Positions 13,201-25,200 of a stretch of 64,000 nucleotides of DNA are shown one piece after another. The stretch covers positions 16,765,511 to 16,829,510 of the forward strand of contig NC_088210.1 of the NCBI RefSeq assembly GCF_037126465.1, read 5' to 3'. The notes beneath the pieces were generated by a model. That model saw nothing but the letters and a program-made list of their open reading frames with translations, was not told where the DNA came from and did not search any database. The translations under genes were made by a program, and so were the position numbers. Each line of letters starts with the position of its first letter. The stretch's first letter is position 1. Origin of the DNA: Ornithodoros turicata. Its lineage: Eukaryota; Arthropoda; Arachnida; Ixodida; Argasidae.

Positions 13201-16200
13201 TCCACTCCAAAAAGGCTATCTTACAATGATTGTAAATTCTACCGAGAATACGGCAAAGACACACCCATGCAACGCAGCACAAGCGACATGCAAGCGGTGT
13301 ATGGTGAGCTAGCTCACCACACCCAGGGCATACACAAGGAAAGAACAAGATGGCGCAGTCCGCCACCCATTGTCGCGAGACTCGTAGCTTTTTCCGCCAA
13401 CGACCGGTACATTAGACGGGGCTCGGCTTTTTCCGGTGCGGTTTCGGAAACAAGGTCGACATGTGTATTCCGGTTTACAAGCTGGGTGTACGTACCTTTT
13501 AATTTTTACTGTATTCTTGACTGTACGGTTGTTAATTTTGACGGCGCAGGGGAGATCCGTCACGGCACCAAGAGGCATGCGGCCTGTGGTTATTGGTCGT
13601 ACTTGCATACATATGTATATATAGATTACGTTTGTATCCCTTCAGATTGAACGGTGTTTCTCTGCCCCTTGTGACATCGAATGGGCCATTCACCAGGGCA
13701 AGTACTACCTACTGCAGGTGAATCACAGACCTTGCGACAAACACAGAAGGGTTACATACAATATCGTTACAGTTACGGCCAGTCTCTTCAATCCTCAAGG
13801 AAACAGACTACGAATTGATCCACGAATTTGATACGGGACTCAAGAGCGAGAAGGAACTCTTCACGAAGGCCAATGTGTCGTAAGTTTCAGGAACCTGATA
13901 GAGGAAACACGAGTGTAGCCTGTAAAATAACACGTCCTCCCATGAAATCATCCCATCAAACTTCCTATCAAGCTACTCGCTCACACTTTTATATTCGGTT
14001 AATGGGGCCGATGTCTTATGGGGTAGGACCTTCCATAACTTACTTAGTTTATCGGGAGATTGTTATTTATTGCATATACCTCATTTATTGTCCTTTGTTT
14101 ATACAGTTTCTTACTTAAAGGGGCTCTAAACAGCAAAAATGCTTCCACGCGGAAAAAATGGTGCCGTTACCTTAAAAGCAATACAAAAGGAACAGGATTC
14201 ATTCGTTGCGTCGTTTATGATTTATAAACCGCAATTTACACTTTCGCTCTCCTTCACAAGAAGGACGGCAGTGTAGAGCGGCCTGTCATTTGTCTCCTCA
14301 AACGACGTGCCCAATCATCGCGGGAGATTGTTTGAGGAGGCCAAATGGATGTCGCGTTTCTTCAGAAGGAGAGAAAGGGTGCACTGCTGTTTCTTTAGCT
14401 TATAAATCATGAATTCGCAACCGATGAACCTCATTCCTTTTGTATTGCTGTCACGGGAAAGGCGTCTGTTATTCCGCGATAAATTATTGTAGTTTAGTGT
14501 GCCTTTAACTAATTCATCTAAAACGCTGGTAAAATTCACTGGACTGCAAGAGGAAAGAAAACACAGTGTATCCTTACCCCTTTACCATTCGTGACTTCTC
14601 TCTCAGTTCGGTACGTTACACACCAAAATAAAAGCGTTTCTCTTTTGGCAGGGAAGTCTTTCCCGGAGCTCTAACCCCACTGGGTTTCGGCATCATTCGG
14701 CTGTGCTTCGACACTTTGGCCAGGGTACGTGTTCACCTCCTACTGTTACTAGGTTAGACCGTTTATAGATGTTTTGAAACGTCAGCCTCAGGTGATGTTG
14801 CACCGTGGCATTCTCCAATAAATACAGTAATATGTGCTTCCCCAAAAATCGTCAGCACAAATGGACGGCAATAGTGCAGCAGTGAGGCTTCGAAAAAGAA
14901 AAAAGAAAAACAAAAAAAAAAAGGCGGAACGTGGAGTTAGTAGTGGCAATATCTGTGCGCTAGCATATGGAGGAAACCTGCAAAAAGTGTGCCAAGTCTA
15001 ATATTCCTGTCGCACGGAGAGTCTTCAATTGTCATTAGAGAGTTTTAGTACATCGTACGCTATCGCCTTTGCGTACGTAAGGGATAGTGTTGATGGTTCT
15101 GCGCATGCCCATAACAGAAAGAGAGAGTCGCGCATTCATGGCAACAGCTCTGAGGTCACAGGAGTTCAAGCAGGTTAGAAGACGTCAGGAACACATAGAA
15201 TAAGTGCAGGCATTGACGGTGCTGCATACAGTTAGACCAAGGACCCAGGACTGCTGCAAGGCTGAGCGGTTTGTAGTTGAGACGGGTCAGTTGGGCCTGG
15301 AGCAGTGCTCTCTCCAAACTGTATAGAGGGCAGTCGATGAGGACGCATTGAATGCTTGCCACTATTGCCACCTAGTGGGAACCCGGGCTGGTTGACGCAT
15401 AACCCAGTCTGTGTCTGAACGGCGGGGTGAAGGCCACATTGAGGCGAAGTCGATGCAGAAGGGAAGTGAGACAGCGGGGCAAACGGCCTGGGAGGGAAAA
15501 CGACATAGTTGGATAAAGGCTCATTGAGAGTAATTGAGGCTAATTACAGGGTAATTAAATGGACTTACATGTAGTAAATGAAAGTGTCAAACCAGAAGTC
15601 AAGTATAGCTCAGAGGTGGACAACTGGAAGTCAGGTTAGGCCAGAAGTGGAAACCGGAAATCGAGTTAGTATTTACCGTATTTCTCTCGCATTTACTCCT
15701 AAATCGCCACTGAATTTTTTCGCCTCGCATGCTAGCGCTTTGACGCTTTGATGACGAGACTGGCTAATGTCTTTGGCTTTTTGTGGCCTTCTTATCTGGT
15801 CACAGCTGTGTCCGGCCGTGCGCGAGTGCTCCCACCACCCCAGCTCGCTCTAACGGGTACGCGAATGCTCCAATCGCACAAACAGATCGTGTGCTCTTGG
15901 CCGGAGCGGGTGCTCCTTGTGGAGTCGGCTGACTGCTCCAAATTTCCCATTGGAATTCAACACAAGTCTTTTTAGATGCTGGGAAGACCGCTGATACGCT
16001 GTCGTGCACGCGAGCACCCAAAAGTATGTGAAGTACAGCACCAGCGGCATGGTCGAGTGGGCTAAGGCTCGTAGGTGGTAGCCAAAGTCGTGCTGAAGAC
16101 TGGAAAGTGGTGGGTTCGAATCCTACCGCCGGCTGTGCTGTCTGAGGTTTTCCCTGGGTTTTCCGAAGACTTTCCAGACGAATGTTGGCACAGTTCTCCC

Positions 16201-19200
16201 TGAAGTCGGCCCAGGATGCATACTAATCCCCCTGTTTCCCTACTTTTTTCTGTTGTCCTCTCTCCATCTGTCCACGCCTGTACGTCACTCATAGCCACAG
16301 TTGCTTCAAGGTGCTAACACGCAATAACAAAAAAGACGTACAGCACAAAGTAGCACTGCTTCATATCAATTTGTTCACTTACTGACCTTTCCAGGAAGCA
16401 ACAACCAGACTGGTGCCATCCATACCAAAGGATTCAACATTTTATGCCCCCTTGTTCGTCCCCGTGTGCCGTCATAGCGTCTTCGTGTGGCTTTCAGGGG
16501 TACGTATAGACTAAAGAACTAGACGATGGACTGAAGCGTTAATTGACGACCGACCTTTCGCTTCCCAACAGCTACAACGCCCTAGGGGCGAAGACATGAT
16601 GGCGAAAGCCATGCTATACAGCACAATGGGTAGAGACATCTCGACTGACCCACTCACAAAAGAGAGCGTCAAGAGAGGTGTAGCGACTGACCCCAAGAGG
16701 ATTCCAACAACAGCTCTCCAAATCTTAAAGGTATGACGTAAAACTAAGCATCTAAGCCCCCTAGTGCGGCACCTTCGTAGTTGAAGCAGCGTACCTAGGG
16801 AACCTTTGGGAACTGACGCAGTGCTTACGGTCGATCGGTAGGGAACCTTCGGGAGCTACCACGGTGCATACGGTCGATCGGTAGGGAACCTTTGGGAGAT
16901 GGCGCGGTGCATATGGTCGATCAGTAGGGACCCTTCGGGAGAAGGCGCGATGCATATGGTTGATCGATAGGGAACCTTCGGGAACTGGCGCGGTGAATAC
17001 GGTCGATCGGTAGGGACCCTTCGGGAGAAGGCGCGATGCATACGGTTGATCGGTAGGGATCCTTTCGGAACTGGCGCGGTGCATATGGTCGATCGGTAGG
17101 AATCCTTTCGGAACTGGCGCGGTGCATATGGTCCATCGGTAGGAAACCTTCGGGAACTGGCGCGGTGTATATGGTCGATCAGTAGGGAACCTTTCGGAAC
17201 TGGCGCAGTGCATGCGGTCGATCGGTAGGGAACCTTGGGGAACTGGCGCGGTGCATACAGTCGATCGGTATGGAACCTTTCGGAACTGGCGTGGTGCATA
17301 CGGTCGATCGGTAGGGAACCTTTGGGAACCGGTGCAGTGCATACGGTCGATCATACGGTTTCCGCATGATCGAGCGGCAAGGAATCGGTCAGGGTCTCTT
17401 CATGAAGTGTTTTCGGGAACTGGGGTGAAACACTGCTGCGATACATGTGGCACCATCTTTCAACTAAAATATATATATAGTCTTTCGGGGTGCTGTAAAG
17501 ATTCTTTCACGGAGCAATAACAAACATGGTCTCATACGTATTCACCCGATATTGCTATTAGACTTCTGGAGTTTGTACAATTCACTAAACAGAACGCTTG
17601 AACAATTCTAACTCACCAAGTCATCTCCACATGTAACAGCATCCAAAATGGTGGCAGACGTCTTTTCGGATGTTTTTCGTTACGACGCGTTTTTTTTACC
17701 TCTGTGGTCGGAATGAAGATGAGTAAAAATATTAGCACTCCGTGAGGTTGTCGAGAAACGAACGCTGATGAGGCATCATTGCAGCATCCGCATAACACTT
17801 TACGGGCAAACGAGCGGACGGGAGCTCCATCTGGGGAAACACACAACACTTGTTAACACTTGAATGCCGTGGACTAGATGGGATCCTGTTGGCGGCGGCC
17901 ATGTTTCGCTTCGCACTGTCCCCGAAGGAGAACGATCAGAAGCGAACCGACCGTCGACCCCAAAAGCGGCCACGAGGATCCCCGCGCGGACCGCGCGCTA
18001 AGGGTAATCCGTTCGAGATAGAGCGCATGCGGCCCGCTCCAATCTCTCCCAAGCGACCGTGTGGGGCGTGTTCGACCAGTTCGCAACTCTCTACTGCAGC
18101 ATACTACTAAAGTGTGAAGTAAAGCGGCATTAAAGTGCAAATCTTTCTCCTCGAAGTATGAAATATGCCGTTACCTTGACAGAAACACAAAAGAACGATA
18201 TTCATTCTCTGCTTCGTTTGTGGTTTGTGAGTGAAAAAGACCCAAACTTTCCCTCTTCCGCCTCTTCTCAGGAAGGCCTACACTGTCGAGCGAGGTCTGA
18301 TTGGTTTCCTCAAGTGATTTGGCCAATCAACGTGGAGGATCGCTTGAGGGAACCAATCCAAGCCCGCATTGTCCTGCTCTGTGACTGTTCTTCATCTGGG
18401 CTCTGTACCCTTAGCCCCGAAGAACAGACTTTGTTGGAAATGTTGGGACGTCCTGATGTTATTCCCTTAACATTTCCTCAGCGGTTCGCAGGATTCTGTT
18501 TAGTCCATAATACTGTTGGTCCCTGGTGGGACTCGTGCACAACATAGAGTAACAATTAACGTGCAACATAAACATGGTAACGAAATGGGAAGCAACTGTT
18601 CGGAGGGCTGGAACACAACACAAGCCTTAAGGTGCCTGTACATGGTTCGTAGCCTGCCGCTGTCTGGCTTTTTCGACGACTGCCGTATTTTAACGTTAAA
18701 TACCATGGTTTCTACTGCTACGAAACTATATCCAGATCGGGCCGCATATACGCGATGTAAACCATTGGATATGTTAAGAGGGCAGCGTTCTCTTTTACTT
18801 CACAATTTCTTCACAAAGAACTGCATCAAGTGGCATTTCTTATTTTAGTTTTACCGCATAACACATCCTCCGACGACAGTTTAGGTCCCAAACACCCATT
18901 ATTATTATTATTATTCGTTTTATCTTGCATTGCAAATCTCGTGCTTTATCTTCCGGTAACGTGGGACTCCTATCATTTTCACAGATGCTGTTCACCGTGC
19001 AAAAGCAACTTGATGCAGTGACCCGTTTCAGTAAGAGCTACAATTTATCCATGGATGGCCTCTCTACGTCACAGCAAATGTACAGAAGGATTGGGTCGAA
19101 CCTCAGGTTTCTTGCAAAGGTATGCGCCGTTGTAGGCGAAAGGTTTCGCAGTATTAACTGTTTTGTAACTGTTTACCTCGGTTCGTAGCCCTCGACGGCG

Positions 19201-22200
19201 TTGATCGAAGCGTTTTCCGCTTCTTCTTTGTATAATCTCGTCATCCTGAGGATCCTTATCGCCGCCAAAGGAGGTAAGTATATTCACGTTCAGTGTTACT
19301 GTGATGCACATGTATGACGTACGCCTCCGTTGCAGACATGACACCTCAAATACTTGTGGATTTCTCCAAGATGCTTCGCGGTTGCGACACGGAAAGTGCT
19401 GATGTTCCCAACAGCATATTGGTATGAGCTTATGGTCACAATGTGAATATTAGGTAGTAGAGTAGAGCATCGTTATAACGAGGTGAACGGGACCGAGAAA
19501 AAATTCGATATAGTTGGATGTCTCTGGCACCCTTTTAGTTTAGGTGCAAAAAAGAAAAAAGGATGTGAGAGGGCTCTGCCGGCTCATCCATCGCTGTAAG
19601 GAGAATCGGCTAGCACTATACAGTTCGAATAATCCGGGTTGAAGCGCATACATTTCGGGTTTCCGTAAAACGCCGAATGAAGCGGTAATTCGAGTAGAAC
19701 GGTTTCGTTATAATGAGGGCGTATTAATTCTCGAACCCGTAGCCAAACGCGAATGATCCTCCATCACTCCGCGTCATCAGAGTGAAAGCATTAGTTTATC
19801 TACTTGTAATAGGGGTGATTTCACGTTGAATCACAGTGCAAAGTGGTCAGCCAATGACCTAGTTATGGGAGTCGGTCTAGATATTGCTACACTGCGATGT
19901 TTTGATGACGTAGTAGTACGATGTGAGCTCTTCGCACAGCCAATGAAAGATCGCTGATGGGGGACGAGTAGTAGCTCTCATCGGTTGGCCATTCGAAGAC
20001 CAGTGCCTTGTCTTTCTGCCGAACAGGATAGTGAATCATTCACAAAGGTTGGGCTTGTTGTATCCTAGTTCCATCCTTGTTGAATGGTCCCTTCCAGCAT
20101 GATCTGAGAGGAAATCAGAGCACATCGCGAGTAACTTTTTAGTGTCCTAGATCGCACGTACTGTTATGCCTTTACCCTCGCGTATGACGACATGCCTGAG
20201 CAACTTGATGGCGTACTTGCCGGGTTTGAACCCGCAACGTTGGGATCAGTAGACTCATCCGTAACCTACTGATCCACCGACGCTGGTTCTCTTGAAATAA
20301 ACGACATCGTAGAACGGGACAGGTGAACTGAAGCAACCGTGAAGAACGGTGGAACGGCTAGAAATAATGGATTCTACGAAGAGATTAGGAAATAGATGGA
20401 ATCAAGATGATGTGTCGGTGAAAGATAGCATTTCGTTTAGTCTGAAGAGCCCGCACAGCAAACTCGCCCTCATGATTGTTTATACTGACAGGAACTGGGA
20501 AACCTGCTGCGAAAGTCAGAAGACCGTGACAGGTTCCTTACAATGTCTGTGGAGGTGAGAGCAAGATAGTTCTTGTTTTGCGATCCAGTATCGTTCGGGT
20601 AACAATATACCAGCGCGGAGGATGGCGAGAATAGTGTAGTCACTCATGTGAAGCGAATAACCCGGAGGCGAATCCAGGATTTTTCTGGGTGTGGTGGTGG
20701 AGACCGGCCCACTACAGCGCATGATGCACACACTACCAATGTCAATCAAGAGAGAGGGGGGGGGGGGGGGGGGGGGTAAGACATCGGGACTTCCCCACAA
20801 CAGCCCCTGGAACAACCCCATCCCTCAAGCACGATGTGGCGTCACAAAAATCCGAAATAAATCGTTAGCCATAGAATCCGCTTGCGTTGTATCGCCTATT
20901 GAGCACCATCAGCGATACGTTACGGACCTACGAAATATCACCAAATGTGAACGTTTTTCAACCGTACCTTCACTTAAGACGTCTTGAAACACCGACAAGT
21001 AACTTTATAGCGCTTTTAGAGATAACGAAGTTTCTTCTGAACCACATTGTAGAAATGTGGTCAGTGTCTAATGAGTGCACTATTGTATATTGCAGGACGC
21101 CACTGCATGGCTCAAGACTACAGACAGCATGTGTGGAGTGAAGTTCCGGGAATTTCTAGAAAAGCATGGACATAGGAACGTCAAAGAGGTATAGGCACAT
21201 AGGCGGCAACCAAAATGTGCGTTGCAAGTATACCGCGACGCATCGACGAAGCCGAACTGTGCTGCCGTGACTGCGAATGTCAAAACTGCTTTCTTTCTAC
21301 CTTTCCAGTTCGACGTATACACAAAGCCGTGGGGAATGGAGCCGTCTTCACTCATTGCGTCACTCAAGGTTAGTGTGTGCACGTTGCTAAGCTTTATATT
21401 CTTGTCCTATATGTTGATTCACTGATATGCGTGCAGCCCTCCTGCAGACTACTCTTTTTAGTAGGCGACGCAGTCGGTAGGGGTACTTGCAGAGCCGCTC
21501 GGAATTTCAGACAAGTGTGCCGCAAGCAGGGCTTGTTGCCGGAAACGCGAAGTAGAAACAGAATCGAAAATATTGTGCTTCCAGTACCAGAGACCGAACA
21601 GGAACGCAATCCAATGGCCATATAACCATAACGGAATTACGGAACCATAACGGAATCTAACTGATGGCACGGCAGGTGTCACGCGTGCCGCTTGCACTGC
21701 CGCCAATACGCGACAATTTTAAAAAAAAATCGACATGTACACGTGTTTGATCGTTCTGTAACCCAGGCGGCTGCTACAGCACCATCGACCACTGAGAACA
21801 GAACCACAGCGGAATGGACATTGGACAACCTGTCGTACAACCTCACAATTTTTCAAAGGTGACATAGATTCTACAGTTTACGTGAGTGTTCTTTTTTCTT
21901 TTTTTAACGATGACCCTGAACACCATAAGAAACACTACGACAGCACTTGGCTTGGGTCGTGGCTGTCTCTTGAAGTTTGTCCACCAGCCGTTTGACGCGC
22001 GCAATGTTTTGACGCCCGCCCCGCACGGGGAGCGGCATACTTGAGCAAGTCGTACCATATCACCAAATTGCTACAGTCCACGGCCGCGGTAGCCGCGGTA
22101 CAGGGATGTATATGCCAAGTCCCCCCAAATCCACCTCGGAAAAGCGTGCAACGAAGAAGGCCGCCACTAGATACCCCACTGTTGCCGTTCCGGATCACTT

Positions 22201-25200
22201 CAGCGCGCTAAGTTTAGCGGCAAAATGTTTTTGTTGTTTCTGCGAATGAATCTAGTCTTTATATGTCCAAATAAAACGTATATGTCCATATAACAACTTT
22301 CTGTGTCGTGTTTCACTTTTTGGTCCCGTTTTTAAACGTGTTGAGCGATCGGAAGGATCTAGTGCACGCCTGCGTGCATCACATAGCGTACCTGTCGTAC
22401 CAGGCGCCGCAGGTGCAGTCGTCCATTTCTCCTTCGGTGACTTGACCTGACTTGGATTGTGCTTCAACTGGATCTTTAGCGCGCTACAACCAAACGCAAG
22501 CCAACGTCTGGTAACAATGGGGTATCTAAGGGCGGCCTCCGGCATTGCATGCATCGGGATAGGAACAAATACATGGGAAAATGGCGACCTTGGGGGACCT
22601 CGTATATGCATACGTGCCTTTGTACTTCTTTCAGGCTGCTGCTTAACTTCTTGCTGCCGCGCGCGCGAACTGCAGTGGCAGGGCGCGAGACAGCAAAAGT
22701 GAGTCCATGGCGCTCTCTCTAGAGCGACAGTGCGTTCCCTAAATTATGCGGATTTTACCCGACAGTCTGCTACGGTGAGGATGATCCACAAGTTCCGCGT
22801 TGCCTTCATCCAACTGGCCAATCAAATGGTGCGAGAAGGGAGAATTCCGGAACCAGACATCCTGTTCTTCATGACATTCGAAGAAATCGGGCAACTACTC
22901 GAGACGCGGTCTCCCACCATAGCAGCCAAGTAAGCTGGCATATATGCGTTTTTATAACAAATTAATGAAAGACGTTCCGACGTGCTACGACGAAAAGTTG
23001 TACGATTTCTTACGCGGTTTTTATTCAAAACCTTCCAGGGCTTCCCGCAGGTTCCGGCTCCACGCTGAGCTGAACAAGGACAGGTATCCCAACCTAATGG
23101 TAGGCGTTCCAAAACCGGTACGTATCGGGCGTTCATGGCATACGTGTGCAATGCTTGTCGGCTAGAAAGTGTGAGAGTAAGGGAAAGGGGGATGGTTTGG
23201 GGGAGAGGAAGGACCTGGAACCTCGTTGCCTAAAGTGTACTACTTTTCTCACCGACTAAAAGCCCCTGTACACACGGACACGAAACTTGCTTCTTCCCTT
23301 GCATAGCCCTGTATATTTTCCCGCGTCACCTCAACCAACGCCAGATCAAACAAGGCATTACCGCTAATCAGCGGGATACAGTCAGTGAGGCAGCCATGCT
23401 TTCAGCGACCGTAACCACGGAAACGTGCCACCAGAGGCCGCATGGGCATCCATTTATAGCCACAAAAAGCCTGTGCGGCGATTGGCTGGACAAGCCAATC
23501 GTTGTCGCTGTCAGACATATGTCAGCACAGTTGCCTTAGAAGTCGGCCCAGGACGCGCATGCCCAAAGAGCGTTAGTCGTGACGTTGCCCACGTCTGTGA
23601 GGCCGACAGCGCCGAGCTCTTTCACTAGCACCCCCACCTGCACCCACGGTTGTCGTATTGTATTGAATGCAATGAATCGTGAAGTTGGCCCAGGACGCAG
23701 TGTCCCCCCCCCTCTCCGTCCGATAGTCGCGACGTTGCCCGCCTAAGCGTGGCCGACTACGGCTTGACGATGTTTGCAAGTTTGTGAGGAACCTAGTTTC
23801 TTTGCGTACCGCAAATGGCGCTAGCTACATGACTGACGACTGACTCCTAGCAAGACATCCTAGAAAGATCCCTCTGAGGTTTTCCCATTCGTTGTCCTGT
23901 AACACGTGACTTGCAAAGCGCGGCATCAAGTCATGCTCACTCGCCACAATCGCTTCTTCTTCACTGTCTGCTTTCCTGTTCAGTGCCGCCAGTAAGAGAG
24001 CTCTGTAAATCTTCATCCCATCCCATAGTCTAGCTCTACATACGTACTGATTCCATCCTTGCGGCTTTTATCGCCACAATTATTATGTTTCCTAGATCGA
24101 GCGGGAGTTGAAGTACATAGAAGGAGAAACTGAACTTAAAGGTAAGAAAATCTTATGACCTTCAGACCTTTTGATAGGATACGTGATCTCATATAAGACA
24201 TAATTCGCACCTATTTCAAAATACGCCGTAAATGTACAGAGTAGATATACAGATTTTGCAGGCATTTGTATTTCTTACACACACCACGAAACAGCTTTCG
24301 TCAAGGTGCTGCATTAATTCATCGAATGCGACTCCATGTGGCTTTTACAGCTCAATGGCGTTACCGCTTGAGACAAGTTGACTCTCTCAGATGCTGTCAC
24401 TGCAGTGCTCTAGAAGATCTAGAGCACATTCTACTTCACTGTCCACACCACCAACACTCCCGAACCGTACTCTCCGGATTTCTTAATCAGCTGGACTCTC
24501 GCCCAAATTTGCTTGGTCCCTGCCCAAATCCAGTCCACCAACGCTGTGCCCTCAAAAGCTCTTTTGACATCTTTGGACACCGTAGGACTTCGGACCTTTT
24601 TGTGAAGGGGTTCATTATTTCATTCCCCACATCACCATCAACAATGGGGTAGAGTATAGCTCCTGGCGATGAAACTCCCCATTTATCATCTTAAAAATAA
24701 AGTTGTTGTTGTTGTTGTTGACACACGCACAGAGAGAGAGAGAGACAGACAGACCGACAGACAGACAGACATACCACGTACCTGCCCCCATGCAGAAATG
24801 TATGGAGGCAGTGGGGGGGGGGGGGGATTCTGTTAGTTCTGCACAACCCCGTTGAGAAGCACTGCATCACACAGTTGTACTGGACGCGCAGTTGACCATT
24901 TTCATGCTCATTTAACACATGAACAAGAACATGACCTGAAACATGTTAACATCTTTTCGTGAGCAGCCGAACTCAAACACCTCACGAGGCATCATTCAGC
25001 AATATTGACCTGATTCCCCCCGTCAGGTAGTCCTATGAGTCAAGGTATCGCCAGGGGCTATGCACGAGTGGTACGAGACTTTGAAGAGGCACATCTCATT
25101 AAGGTACAATGGAGACAGTGATGCGTAAGCATAAATCAACTGAAAAGTTGTCATTTATTGTGCAGAAGGGAGACATCCTAATCACGACGGCAACTGACAC

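Noticed and set aside
16761..17354. 197-codon minus-strand ORF with IDRMH...FPTDRPYAP repeats
   Set aside because: Product of a 43-bp minisatellite without stops; all three frames are open and no domain is present.
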